Source: VRUE01 sp963812335
GTDB lineage: Bacteria > Actinomycetota > Thermoleophilia > Solirubrobacterales > 70-9
Length of the DNA stretch: 64,000 nucleotides
Assembly: GCA_963812335.1 (NCBI GenBank)
Contig: CAWEUU010000006.1
Location: 66,972 to 130,971 of the forward strand
Direction of reading: 5' to 3'
Both the position numbers and the translations under genes were made by a program. Positions 1-8,633 of the stretch are shown one piece after another. Under the pieces are notes generated by a model. The model saw only the letters and a list, made by a program, of their open reading frames with translations, had not been told where the DNA came from and searched no databases. The first letter of the stretch is position 1. Each line of letters begins with the position of its first letter.

Positions 1-2
1 AT

Positions 3-893
3 CCGGCCGAGCTGGACGGCACCGATGTGGCGATCGTCGGCGCGCCCACCGACGACCTCGTCTCCGACCGCCCGGGCGCCCGCTTCGCCCCGCGCGCGAT
101 CCGCGCCGCGAGCTGCCCGCCCGGACCCCATCTCGAGGCCGGCATCGACGCCTTCGAGGCGCTGCGCATCGTCGACTACGGTGACGCGCCGGTGCTGCCC
201 GCCGATCCGGCCGCAAGCCACGCCGCGATCGAGCGCACGGTCGGCGAGGTGCTGGCGGTCGGGGCGATCCCGATCGTGCTCGGCGGCGATCACTCGATCG
301 CCGAGCCCGACATCCGCGCCTGCGCCGAGCGCCACGGGCCGCTCGGCCTCGTCCACCTCGACACCCACACCGACACCGGTAGCGAGGTCTTCGGGGTCGA
401 GGTCTCGCACGGCACGCCGATGCGGCGCCTGGTCGAAGGCGGCCAGGTCGACCCGGCGCGTTACGTGCAGGTTGGTCTGCGCGGCTACTGGCCGGGAGAG
501 GCCGAGTTCGCCTGGCAGGCCGAGCGCGGCATCGCCAGCATCTTCATGCAGGAGCTGCGCGCGCAGGGCGTCGACGCCACGGTCGAGCGTGCCGTGGCCG
601 CGGTGGGGCCGGGGCCGGTCTTCCTCTCGGTCGACATCGACGTGCTCGACCCTGCCTTCGCCCCGGGCACCGGAACGCCCGAGCCAGGTGGGATGACGAG
701 CGAGGAACTGCTGCGCGCCTGTCGCCTGCTCGCGAGCCGCCTCGATCTGGTCGGGGCGGAGCTGGTCGAGGTGATCCCAACCGCGGTCGGCTCGGCCGAC
801 ATCACGGCGCTCGTCGCTGAGCGCACAGTGCGTGAGATCCTGACCGGCATCGCAAGCAATGAAAAATGGAGGGGTGATCGAGATGGCGCTTGA
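3..893 (+). CDS. Arginase/agmatinase-family ureohydrolase, 5' partial
   Basis: The binuclear-manganese ureohydrolase family hydrolyses guanidino compounds (arginine, agmatine, guanidinobutyrate or formimidoylglutamate) to release urea or formamide in the cytoplasm. The metal-site motifs are all visible: GGDHS, then a DTHTD variant of the usual DAHxD, and SVDIDVLDPAFAPGTGTPEPGG near the C-terminus. The frame is open to the left edge (PAELDGTDVAIVGAP), so the GTG at 27 is probably an internal valine and the true start lies outside the window. About 296 residues are present, close to the full family length of about 300-320. The 3' end overlaps the next small gene by 11 bp, suggesting translational coupling. 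The exact substrate cannot be read from the sequence. Confidence 0.85.
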   Translation, partial: PAELDGTDVAIVGAPTDDLVSDRPGARFAPRAIRAASCPPGPHLEAGIDAFEALRIVDYGDAPVLPADPAASHAAIERTVGEVLAVGAIPIVLGGDHSIAEPDIRACAERHGPLGLVHLDTHTDTGSEVFGVEVSHGTPMRRLVEGGQVDPARYVQVGLRGYWPGEAEFAWQAERGIASIFMQELRAQGVDATVERAVAAVGPGPVFLSVDIDVLDPAFAPGTGTPEPGGMTSEELLRACRLLASRLDLVGAELVEVIPTAVGSADITALVAERTVREILTGIASNEKWRGDRDGA

Positions 894-1119
894 CCAGAGC
901 AAAGTCGGCCAGCACGTCGCATCGCAGATGGAAGCGATTGAAGCCGACTACGGAGACGACTGCGAGATCGGCGACATCTGCACGATCGTCGAGATCCGCG
1001 GCCCGCACGGCTCCCACGTGCGTATGCGCAGCACCGCCTCCTCTCCACACTCGACCCTCGGCCTGCTCAAGCTCGCCGAACAGGTCGCCCTGGCCAACTT
1101 CGGCCGCGACGACGTCTAG
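883..1119 (+). CDS. Small conserved-looking hypothetical protein
   Basis: A 78-residue acidic protein (MALDQSKVGQHVASQMEAIE...) coupled to the ureohydrolase, whose stop it overlaps. ATG 883 is chosen because a GGAGGGG ribosome binding site sits at about 866-872; an ATG at 859 in the same frame has none. It contains no membrane segment or metal motif. I do not recognise the family. The central part (DDCEIGDICTIVEIRGPHGSHV) looks like a compact beta-rich fold. Its tight coupling to the ureohydrolase suggests a related role, but that is inference. Confidence 0.6.
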   Translation: MALDQSKVGQHVASQMEAIEADYGDDCEIGDICTIVEIRGPHGSHVRMRSTASSPHSTLGLLKLAEQVALANFGRDDV

Positions 1120-1123
1120 AGCC

Positions 1124-2689
1124 TCAGGCAGTGTCGGCGGCTTCCGAGGCGAGGAGCGCAAGCACCTCGGTGGCGTACCTATCGACGAAGCTGGGGCCGA
1201 TGCCCTTGATCGCGAGCAGCGCCTCATCGCTTGCCGGGCGGGTGGCGGCGAGCGCTTCCAGGGTCGAGTTGTGGGCGACGGTGAAGGCGGGTTTCTCGCC
1301 GGCGGCCTTCAGGCGCCACTCCTTCAGCCGCTCGAACAGCTCGGCGTCGGCGGCGGAGAGCTCGGGCGGCGAGGATGCGGCCTGCTTCGCGCTCGGCTTC
1401 CCACGGACCGCGATCGTCTCGGGGTCGGGCAGCCACTTGAGCGGGTCGCAGATGTCGCAGCAGCGCTCCAGCGGGGCGCCTGCGGTGTCGTCGGAGAAGT
1501 GGTCGAGGATGCTGCGGCGCCGGCAGCGCTCGGAGTAGATGAACTCTTTGATCGTGCCGTAGTCGCGCCAGCCGCGCTCGCGGGCAATCGCCAGCTCGGG
1601 GTCGCCGGCGCGCTGTTCGTTGAAGCGGACCAGCCGCCCGAGGTCCGCTTTCATCGCCAGCAGCACCGCCCGGGCGGGTAGCCCGTCGCGGCCGCCGCGC
1701 CCCGCCTCCTGGTAGTAGGCCTCGAGGCTGGTCGGGATCGCGATGTGCCAGACCGAGCGCACGTCGGCCTTGTCGACGCCCATGCCGAAGGCGTTGGTGG
1801 CGACGACCACGTCGGCCTCGCCGGCCATGAAGCGGCGCTGCGCCTCGGCCCGGTGGCGCGGCTCCCAGCCGGCGTGGTAGGGGACGGCGCGCAGTCCGCC
1901 GTCGCGCAGAGTTTCGAAGATCTCGTCGGTGTCCTTGCGCGTGCCGCAGTAGACGATCGCGGGCCGGTTGGCCGGGTCGGCGAGACCCGCTTCGAGCAAC
2001 GCCAGCCGCCGCGCCTTCGAGCCCTTGCCCTCCAGTCGCACGATGTCGAAGGAGAGGTTGGGCCGGTCGAAGCCGGAGCGGACCTGGAGCGGCTCGCGCA
2101 TCTGGAAGCGGACGGCGATCTCGTGCGCCACGGCCTCGGTCGCGGTCGCCGTGCAGGCCATCACCGTCGGCCGCCCGAGGCGCTCGGCAACCTCGGGCAG
2201 GCGCAGGTAGTCGGGCCGGAAGTCGTGCCCCCACTCGGAGACGCAGTGCGCCTCGTCGACGGCGAGCAGGTCGATCCGGCGCTGCTCGATCGCCTCGAGG
2301 AAGACATTTGAGGCGAAGCGCTCGGGCGAGCAGTAGACGATCCGCGCCTCGCCGCCCCGCACCTGGGCCAGCGCCGCGCTGACGCCCTCAGGCGGCATCG
2401 CCGAGGTCACCATCGCCACCGGGTGGCCGGCGTCGGTCAGCCGCTGCCACTGGTCGTTCATCAGCGCGATCAGCGGGCTGACCACGATCGTCAGGTCCTC
2501 CGTCGCCAACCCGGGCAGCTGGTAGCAGAGGCTCTTGCCGCCGCCGGTCGGCATCACGATCAGCGAGTCGCGTCCGGCCAGCGCCGCCTCGACCGCCTCC
2601 TGCTGCCCCGGCCGCCAGCGCTCGAACCCGAGCCGCGCCAGCAGCGCGTCGGCGCGCTCGCCGCTCGCCTGCTCTACTCCGGCAGCCAC
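1124..2689 (-). CDS. recQ: ATP-dependent DNA helicase RecQ
   Basis: RecQ unwinds DNA 3'-5' in recombination repair and replication-fork processing. Visible in order are the Walker A motif (MPTGGGKSLCYQLP), the Walker B plus aromatic loop (DEAHCVSEWGHDFRPDY), motif VI region (EAYYQEAGRGGRDG), the RecQ zinc-binding cysteines (ERCRRRSILDHF...CCDICD) and a C-terminal HRDC domain ending in a helix-hairpin-like AIKGIGPSFVDRY. At about 520 residues it is shorter than E. coli RecQ, with little room for a winged-helix region between zinc site and HRDC. The open frame extends into zwf; GTG 2689 is a plausible start that leaves only a 16-bp overlap with the zwf stop, so the two are probably co-transcribed. 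The start is uncertain. Confidence 0.9.
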   Translation of the reverse strand: MAAGVEQASGERADALLARLGFERWRPGQQEAVEAALAGRDSLIVMPTGGGKSLCYQLPGLATEDLTIVVSPLIALMNDQWQRLTDAGHPVAMVTSAMPPEGVSAALAQVRGGEARIVYCSPERFASNVFLEAIEQRRIDLLAVDEAHCVSEWGHDFRPDYLRLPEVAERLGRPTVMACTATATEAVAHEIAVRFQMREPLQVRSGFDRPNLSFDIVRLEGKGSKARRLALLEAGLADPANRPAIVYCGTRKDTDEIFETLRDGGLRAVPYHAGWEPRHRAEAQRRFMAGEADVVVATNAFGMGVDKADVRSVWHIAIPTSLEAYYQEAGRGGRDGLPARAVLLAMKADLGRLVRFNEQRAGDPELAIARERGWRDYGTIKEFIYSERCRRRSILDHFSDDTAGAPLERCCDICDPLKWLPDPETIAVRGKPSAKQAASSPPELSAADAELFERLKEWRLKAAGEKPAFTVAHNSTLEALAATRPASDEALLAIKGIGPSFVDRYATEVLALLASEAADTA

Positions 2690-4071
2690 GGCTGGTACCA
2701 CTGGCAGAGGCCGCGGGTCAGGTCGTCGGCCTGCTTCGGTCCCCAGGTGCCCGGCTTGTAGGGGTAGACCGGGCCTGGGTCGTCGAGCAGCGGCTGCACG
2801 ATCCGCCACGTCTCCTCGACCGCGTCCTCGCGGGTGAAGAGCTGGCGGCGGTCGGAGAGCGCGTCCCCGAGCAGGCGCTCGTAGGGCTCGGGGTCCACGC
2901 CCGGCGTCTTCTCGAAGAGCACCTCGAGGTCGGCCGGCTCGAGCGCCTCCTGGCCGGCCCGCTTCGCGTAGAGGCGGGTGCGCGCGCCCGGCGTCGGCTC
3001 GATCCGGATCGTCATCTGGTTCGGTTCGGGCCGTGCCCCTTCGGCGACGCCGAGCCGCGGCGGGCGCTTGAAGACGACGTTCACCTCGCTCGCCTTGGCC
3101 GGCATGTTCTTGCCGGCGCGGATGAAGAAGGGCACGCCGCTCCAGCGCCAGTTGTCGATCGCCAACTCGACCGCGGCGTAGGTCTCGGTGGTCGAGTCGG
3201 GCTTGACATCGGTGACGTCGAGGAAGCCGTCGTACTGGCCGCGCACGTAGCGCTTCGGGTCGGCGGAGCGCATCGCGCGGAAGAGCTCGACCTTCTTGTC
3301 GCGGATCGTGTCGACCTGGTTGCCCGCAGGCGGCTCCATCGCGACCAGCGAGAGCACCTGCAGGGCGTGGTTCTGGATCACGTCGCGCATCGCCCCGACC
3401 GCGTCGTAGAAGCGGCCCCGGTCCTCGACGCCGAAGTTCTCGGCAATCGTCACCTGCACGTGGGCGACGTGCTGGCGGTTCCAGACCGGCTCGAGCAGGG
3501 TGTTGGCGAAGCGCAGGTAGGCGATGTCCATCACCGGCTCCTTGCCGAGGTAATGGTCGATGCGCAGGATCTGATCCTCGGCGAGGATCTCGTGCAGTTC
3601 CTCGTTGAGCTGTCGGGCCGAGTCGAGGTCGTGGCCGAACGGCTTCTCGATCACGACCCGGGCGTTCTCGGTCAGCCCCGCCGCGCCGAGGCCCTTGACC
3701 ACGGTGAGGAACAGCGAGGGCGGGATCTCCAGATAGAAGACGGGATGCTCGGCGTCGCCGATCGCGCCCTTGACCCGCTCGAAGGTGGCGGGGTCGGCGT
3801 AGTCGCCCTGCACGTAGGTGAAACGGTCGATCAGGCGCTTGAAGACGTCTTCGTCGGGGCTGCCGACACTGGCGCCGATCGCGTCGTGGGCGTGCTTACG
3901 CAGCGTCGTCTCGTCCCATTCGTCGATCGCGACGCCGACGATCGGGCAGTTCAGTTTGCCGCCCGCCTCCAGGCGATAGAGCGCCCGGAAGGTCATTTTT
4001 TTCGCCAGGTCGCCGCTGATCCCGAAGATCGTCAGCACGTCGGCCGCGGTGCCGTCGTTCTTGTTGGCCAT
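2674..4071 (-). CDS. zwf: Glucose-6-phosphate 1-dehydrogenase
   Basis: Catalyses the first step of the oxidative pentose-phosphate pathway, glucose 6-phosphate to 6-phosphogluconolactone with NAD(P) reduction. The N-terminal dinucleotide motif (FGISGDLAKK) and the family signature RIDHYLGKE with its catalytic histidine are present; the 465-residue length is usual. ATG 4071 (MANKNDG) is chosen because it places the Rossmann motif at residue about 16 as in homologues; an upstream extension overlaps the divergent gnd. It is divergent from gnd across 85 bp, which must hold both promoters, and overlaps recQ downstream. Confidence 0.95.
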   Translation of the reverse strand: MANKNDGTAADVLTIFGISGDLAKKMTFRALYRLEAGGKLNCPIVGVAIDEWDETTLRKHAHDAIGASVGSPDEDVFKRLIDRFTYVQGDYADPATFERVKGAIGDAEHPVFYLEIPPSLFLTVVKGLGAAGLTENARVVIEKPFGHDLDSARQLNEELHEILAEDQILRIDHYLGKEPVMDIAYLRFANTLLEPVWNRQHVAHVQVTIAENFGVEDRGRFYDAVGAMRDVIQNHALQVLSLVAMEPPAGNQVDTIRDKKVELFRAMRSADPKRYVRGQYDGFLDVTDVKPDSTTETYAAVELAIDNWRWSGVPFFIRAGKNMPAKASEVNVVFKRPPRLGVAEGARPEPNQMTIRIEPTPGARTRLYAKRAGQEALEPADLEVLFEKTPGVDPEPYERLLGDALSDRRQLFTREDAVEETWRIVQPLLDDPGPVYPYKPGTWGPKQADDLTRGLCQWYQPWLPE

Positions 4072-4156
4072 CGCGCGCCAGGCTATCCGAGTGGCCAGCG
4101 CCGGTCGCGTAGGGTTAGCCGCAAATGCCGGACACCGCATCGGGGAGGAGCTGCTG

Positions 4157-5173
4157 ATGGAGCTGGGAATCGTCGGACTCGGCCGTATGGGGGCCAACAT
4201 GGCCCGCCGCTTGATGCGCGACGGCCACCGCATCGTCGCCTACGACGTCAACCCCGACGCGATCGCCGAACTCTCCGGGGAGGGGGCGGAGGGAGCCTCC
4301 TCCCTGCAGGACCTGGCCGGGAAGCTGAGCGCTCCGCGCGCCGTCTGGGTGATGGTCCCCTCCGGCGAGATCACCGAGCAGACGGTCGACGATGTCGCTG
4401 CGGTGCTCGAGCCTGGCGACGCGATCGTCGACGGCGGCAACTCCTACTACCGCGACGACATCCGTCGCGCCGAGAAGCTGCGCGGGCAGCAGATCGACTT
4501 TGTCGACTGCGGCACCAGCGGCGGCGTCTTCGGCCTCGAGCGCGGGTACTGCCTGATGATCGGCGGCCCGGACGGCGCGGTCGAGCGGCTCGACCCGGTC
4601 TTCGCCACGCTCGCTCCCGGGGTCGCCTCGGCGGAGCGCACGCCGGGCCGCAGCGGCGACCCCTCGCCCTCGGAGAACGGCTACCTGCACTGCGGCCCCA
4701 ACGGCGCCGGCCACTTCGTGAAGATGGTCCACAACGGGATCGAGTACGGCGTGATGGCCGCCTACGCCGAGGGCCTCAACATCCTCAAGCACGCCGATGC
4801 AGGCAAGGTGCAGCGCGAGCAGGACGCGGAGACGGCCCCGCTCGAGCAGCCCGAGTACTACCAGTACGAGCTCGACCTGCCCGAGGTAGCCGAGGTCTGG
4901 CGCCGCGGCAGCGTGATCGGCTCCTGGCTGCTCGACCTGACCGCGGCGGCAATGCAGGAATCAGGAGACCTCTCCGATTTCGAGGGCCGCGTCTCCGACT
5001 CCGGCGAGGGTCGCTGGACCTCGATCGCGGCGATCGACGAGGGCGTGCCGGCGCCGGTGCTGACCACGGCGCTCTACGAGCGATTCTTCTCGCGCGGCCT
5101 CGACGACTTCGGTGACAAGGTCCTCTCGGCGATGCGCAAACAGTTCGGCGGCCACGACGAGAAGGCTTCGTAG
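4157..5173 (+). CDS. gnd: 6-phosphogluconate dehydrogenase, decarboxylating (short form)
   Basis: Oxidatively decarboxylates 6-phosphogluconate to ribulose 5-phosphate. The N-terminus is a Rossmann motif (GIVGLGRMGANMARRL); the catalytic region reads GPNGAGHFVKMVHNGIEYG with the conserved Lys and His-Asn. At 338 residues it is the short GndA/YqeC-like class, often NAD-linked, rather than the 470-residue enzyme. ATG 4157 is preceded by a strong GGGGAGGAG site at 4142-4150. pgl follows after 23 bp, and zwf is divergent, so the three oxidative-branch enzymes sit together. Confidence 0.93.
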   Translation: MELGIVGLGRMGANMARRLMRDGHRIVAYDVNPDAIAELSGEGAEGASSLQDLAGKLSAPRAVWVMVPSGEITEQTVDDVAAVLEPGDAIVDGGNSYYRDDIRRAEKLRGQQIDFVDCGTSGGVFGLERGYCLMIGGPDGAVERLDPVFATLAPGVASAERTPGRSGDPSPSENGYLHCGPNGAGHFVKMVHNGIEYGVMAAYAEGLNILKHADAGKVQREQDAETAPLEQPEYYQYELDLPEVAEVWRRGSVIGSWLLDLTAAAMQESGDLSDFEGRVSDSGEGRWTSIAAIDEGVPAPVLTTALYERFFSRGLDDFGDKVLSAMRKQFGGHDEKAS

Positions 5174-5196
5174 GGGCAGGAAGGGTAGGGCGCCCG

Positions 5197-5877
5197 ATGT
5201 CGATCGAGACCAAGGTCTTCCCCGACGCCGATGCGGCCTCGCGGCACGCCGCCGAGGTGGTTGCCTCGGCCGGCGGGGAAGCGATCGGGAAGCGGGGCGA
5301 ATACGAGCTCGCGCTCAGCGGCGGCAAGACCCCGTGGGCGATGATCGGCCTGCTCGGTGAAATGGAGGAGATGCCCTGGGAGCAGTCCCACATCTACCAG
5401 GTCGATGAGCGCGTGGCCCCGCCCGGCGACGAGGCGCGCAACCTCACCCACCTGGTGCAGATGCTCTCGATCGACCATCAGGCGGCGCTGCGGCCGATGC
5501 CGGTGACCAGCCGCGACCTCGAACTCTCTGCCGCCGAGTACGAAGGGCACGTGCCGGAGCGGCTGGACATGGTCCACCTCGGGCTCGGGCCCGACGGCCA
5601 CACCGCATCGCTCGTCCCCGGCGACTCGGTACTCGAAGTCGACGACCGCCGCGTGGCGATGACCGGCGGCCGCTACGAAGGCCATCAGCGGATGACGCTC
5701 ACCTACCCGGCGCTCGCCGCGGCGCGCCAGATCCTCTGGCTCGTGCTCGGCGAGAAGGGGCGCGAGCCGCTTGCCAAGCTGCTCGCCGGCGACAGCTCGA
5801 TCCCGGCCGGCCGGGTCGAGAACGAGAACATGGTGGTCGTCTGCGACGAGGCCGCCGCCGGCGACGCGGCGAGCTGA
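5197..5877 (+). CDS. pgl: 6-phosphogluconolactonase
   Basis: Hydrolyses 6-phosphogluconolactone, the zwf product, to 6-phosphogluconate, the gnd substrate. The 226-residue protein has the DevB/SOL-type signatures ALSGGKTPWAMI near residue 35 and HLGLGPDGHTASLVPG near residue 130. It lies 23 bp downstream of gnd and is probably in the same transcript. The gene ends 21 bp before the convergent flavoenzyme gene; the gap is GC-rich and shows no convincing terminator. Confidence 0.93.
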   Translation: MSIETKVFPDADAASRHAAEVVASAGGEAIGKRGEYELALSGGKTPWAMIGLLGEMEEMPWEQSHIYQVDERVAPPGDEARNLTHLVQMLSIDHQAALRPMPVTSRDLELSAAEYEGHVPERLDMVHLGLGPDGHTASLVPGDSVLEVDDRRVAMTGGRYEGHQRMTLTYPALAAARQILWLVLGEKGREPLAKLLAGDSSIPAGRVENENMVVVCDEAAAGDAAS

Positions 5878-5898
5878 GCGCGGGCGCGCCGGGGGGGC

Positions 5899-7263
5899 TC
5901 AGGCCTCGGCCGGCACGACCGCGTGGTTGGCGACGATGCGGCCGTCGGGGTCCCACTTGCGCTTGACCTCGCCGAGCCGGTCGCAGACGCCGGGCGGCAG
6001 GATCGCGTCGAGGTCGCATGGCCCTTCGGCGAAGTTGTAGTAGTGGCCCTCCGCGCCCCAGGGGCGCATCGTCTCCTCGATCGTCTTCAGGTAGGCCGGG
6101 ATCGCCTCTCCGAGCTCCGTCGTCATCGGCATCCCGACGCTGTACATGACGAAGCCGGCGTCGAGGCGGGAGAGCGCGCCCGCACCCTCCGCCGCACGGC
6201 CGAGCGCGCCACCGAGCTGGCGCAGCTCGGTCAGCAGCAGCGGCGAGCCCGAGCCCGGCCCGGCGACCGCGACGAAGGCGTCGATCGCATCGTCGGGCAG
6301 GTCGGCGATCGTCATCCCCTCGCCGATCCCGGGCACCGGGCTCTCGGGGTCCATGTGGATGCGGCTGAGCCCCGCGGTCGGCATCCACTCGAAGGTGTCC
6401 ATGATCGGCTCGCCGATCTCGCGTAGCGGCGCGATCGTCGCTTCGCCCTCGGCCTGGCCGCCGATGCAGGCGGCGCCGATCGTCAGCAGCGGCGTGCCGC
6501 GCAGCGGCTCGGGCACGTCGGGGATCGGCGGCGGGGTGACGAAGCGGACGACCGAGGTCACCTCGTCTGGCAGCCCCGCGGCCCAGTCGCGGTAGGCACG
6601 GACCGCCTCGACACCGGCCTCGGCGGGGAAGAGCAGCGCTCCCGCGTAGACCTCGGCGATCGGCAGCAGCTCGAGCCGCAGCGCGGTGACCACGGCGTAG
6701 CCGCCACCGCCCCCGCGCAGCGCCCAGAAGAGGTCGGCGTCGTTCTCGGCGTCGACGGTCCGCGGCTCGCCGCCGGCATCGACCAGCTCGATCGCGGCGA
6801 CGCGGTTGCAGGCGAAGCCGTAGCGCCGCCCGAGCCAGCTCAGGCCGCCGCCGAGCGTGTAGCCGGTGACGCCGACGTCGGGCGAGGAGCCGGGCAGGGA
6901 GCAGAGGCCGTGCTCGCCCGCCGCCTCGCCGAGCTCGATGCTGAGCGCGCCCGCCTCGACCCGCGCCGTGCGCGCCGCGGGGTCGACCTCGATCCTGCGC
7001 ATGCGCTCGGTCTTGAGCAGGATCGTGCCCTCGAGCGCGGCCAGCGGCGCGGCGCCGTGACCGGTGCCCTGGGCGGCGACCCTGAGCCCGTTCCCGGCGG
7101 CGAAGCCGACGGTGGCGGCGACGTCCTCGGCGCCCTCGGCGAAGACGACCGTCTCAGGGCGCTGGTCGGCGGCGAGGTTCCAGGCGGCGCGCGCCTCGTC
7201 CCAGTCGGCGTCGTCGGGAGTGGCGATCCGGCCGGCTATCGCCAGCCCGGTGAAGTCGGTCAT
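5899..7263 (-). CDS. FAD-linked oxidoreductase, BBE/PCMH type
   Basis: A 454-residue flavoprotein of the vanillyl-alcohol-oxidase fold. The FAD-binding domain (residues about 35-200) includes GTGHGAAP, whose histidine is the likely 8-alpha covalent FAD attachment, and TGYTLGGGLSWLGRRYG; the usual second (cysteinyl) attachment is not seen. The C-terminus has the berberine-bridge-like region with HYYNF and WDPDGRIVANHAV. Family members oxidise sugars, alcohols or secondary metabolites; the substrate here is unknown. It starts 17 bp upstream of the rpiA stop region in the same direction (rpiA is upstream on the minus strand), so the two may be co-transcribed. Its place inside a sugar-phosphate cluster hints at a carbohydrate substrate, but this is inference. 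Confidence 0.85.
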   Translation of the reverse strand: MTDFTGLAIAGRIATPDDADWDEARAAWNLAADQRPETVVFAEGAEDVAATVGFAAGNGLRVAAQGTGHGAAPLAALEGTILLKTERMRRIEVDPAARTARVEAGALSIELGEAAGEHGLCSLPGSSPDVGVTGYTLGGGLSWLGRRYGFACNRVAAIELVDAGGEPRTVDAENDADLFWALRGGGGGYAVVTALRLELLPIAEVYAGALLFPAEAGVEAVRAYRDWAAGLPDEVTSVVRFVTPPPIPDVPEPLRGTPLLTIGAACIGGQAEGEATIAPLREIGEPIMDTFEWMPTAGLSRIHMDPESPVPGIGEGMTIADLPDDAIDAFVAVAGPGSGSPLLLTELRQLGGALGRAAEGAGALSRLDAGFVMYSVGMPMTTELGEAIPAYLKTIEETMRPWGAEGHYYNFAEGPCDLDAILPPGVCDRLGEVKRKWDPDGRIVANHAVVPAEA

Positions 7264-7279
7264 CTGTGGCCTCCTGGGG

Positions 7280-7927
7280 TCAGTGCAGCGTTGAGCGGTC
7301 CACCGAGTCGGCTGCCCCGACCAGGACCTCGCTCACCATAGCCGGGGCGAATAGGCCGTGCGAGGAGATGCCGGGATCGGCCTCGAGCCGGGCGGCCAGC
7401 GCCGCCGGGTCGTCGATCTCGCCGCGGTAGTCGGCGATCACGCCGCCGTCGGGGCTGTGGGGAACGTCGCGCAGCTCGACCTCGGGGCCGAGCCGGGAGA
7501 GGGTCGAGCTCAGGCCGAAGGCGAGCAGCTCCAGCGGCACCGGCGAGCTGAGCGCCTCGACCGGCTTGCTCGAGTCGGCGATCACGACGAAGCGCTCGGC
7601 CGCCGCGGCGACGATCTTCTCGCGCTGGTGGGCGGCGCCGCCGCCCTTGATCAGCCAGCCGTCGGGGTCGATCTGGTCGGCGCCGTCGATCGCGATGTCG
7701 AGCCGTTGCAGCGAGCTGAACTCCTCGACCGGGATGCCGAGCCCGCGCGCCTGCTCCTCGGTTGCGACCGAGGTGGCGACGCAGCGGATCCCGCTCAGCC
7801 CGCGCGCCGCGATCGCCGGCAGCAGGTGGGCCACGGTCGAGCCGGTGCCGAGCCCGATCGTCATCCCGTCCCCGACCAGCTCCGCCGCGGCTTCGGCCGC
7901 GATCCGCTTCTCATCGTCAGCTGCCAT
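7280..7927 (-). CDS. rpiA: Ribose-5-phosphate isomerase A
   Basis: Interconverts ribulose 5-phosphate and ribose 5-phosphate in the non-oxidative pentose-phosphate pathway. The 215-residue protein shows the RpiA motifs IGLGTGSTVAHL, IDGADQIDPDGWLIKGGG with the catalytic Asp residues, and AAHQREKIV. ATG 7927 is set by family alignment. The open frame extends much further upstream, but that part is the complement of the divergent FHA gene. Only 13 bp separate its start from the divergent FHA gene's start. Confidence 0.94.
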   Translation of the reverse strand: MAADDEKRIAAEAAAELVGDGMTIGLGTGSTVAHLLPAIAARGLSGIRCVATSVATEEQARGLGIPVEEFSSLQRLDIAIDGADQIDPDGWLIKGGGAAHQREKIVAAAAERFVVIADSSKPVEALSSPVPLELLAFGLSSTLSRLGPEVELRDVPHSPDGGVIADYRGEIDDPAALAARLEADPGISSHGLFAPAMVSEVLVGAADSVDRSTLH

Positions 7928-7940
7928 GGCGGAGGACTCT

Positions 7941-8531
7941 ATGCTCGCGCGGATGGACGCGCGGATCTGGATCACGGGACGGGGCGCGGAGCCGCGCTCG
8001 GTCGCGGTCGGGGAACGGACGACGGTGGGGCGCGACCCCGAGGCCGGTGTCTGCATCGACGACGAGGCCGTCTCCTGGCACCACCTCGAGATCGAGAGCC
8101 GCGGGGGCGTGCTGATGGCGACCGACCTCGACAGCCGCAACGGCACCGCGCTCAACGGCGAGCCGCTCGACCGGCCGCGGCGGCTGCGCGACGGCGACGT
8201 GCTCACCGTCGCCGAGCACCGGCTTGAACTGAGCGACCCGCAGCCGGGCCGGGCGGGGGCAACGGTCGCGGCGAGCGAGCCGGCGGTCGCGCTGAGCGCC
8301 GAGGAGCGGGCGACGGCGACGGCGCTGGTCGCGCCGTATCGCAGCGAGGGCGCCTTCGCCGGCCGTCCGGCGACGCGGGCCGAGCTGGCCGAGGCGCTGC
8401 ACGTCAGCGAGCGCACCGCCCAGCGCCGCCTCGACGCGCTCGCCGCCAAGCTCGACGTCCCCGGCGACACGGGCCGCGAGCGCCCGCGCCTGATCGCCGC
8501 CCGCGTGATCGAGCTCGGCCTCGACCGCTGA
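7941..8531 (+). CDS. FHA-domain protein with C-terminal HTH-like region
   Basis: A 196-residue protein with an N-terminal forkhead-associated domain (residues about 5-95: TVGRDPEAGV, SWHHLEIE, DLDSRNGTALNGEP), which binds phosphothreonine. A C-terminal segment, ATRAELAEALHVSERTAQRRLDAL, resembles a winged or DeoR-like helix-turn-helix. Together these suggest a phosphorylation-responsive DNA-binding regulator, an inference. ATG 7941 has GGAGG 7 bp upstream; an ATG at 7953 is an alternative. The gene lies within the pentose-phosphate cluster and about 1.2 kb from a Ser/Thr kinase that could supply the phosphothreonine partner. Confidence 0.85.
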   Translation: MLARMDARIWITGRGAEPRSVAVGERTTVGRDPEAGVCIDDEAVSWHHLEIESRGGVLMATDLDSRNGTALNGEPLDRPRRLRDGDVLTVAEHRLELSDPQPGRAGATVAASEPAVALSAEERATATALVAPYRSEGAFAGRPATRAELAEALHVSERTAQRRLDALAAKLDVPGDTGRERPRLIAARVIELGLDR

Positions 8532-8633
8532 CCCGGTCCGGGCCAGACGTGGCCCGGTGCGCGTCGCCGCTGTCGTTGGCGCGCACGGCTGCGCGGCGCA
8601 GGATCGGCGGTGCAACTCAACCGAAAGGAAGCC

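Noticed and set aside
485..1048. Long minus-strand and alternate-frame open frames, such as this one and those opposite recQ, tkt, ppdK and the folE2/sigma region
   Set aside because: High GC removes stops from shadow frames; the sequences are low-complexity Arg/Ala/Pro-rich and lie over well-supported genes.
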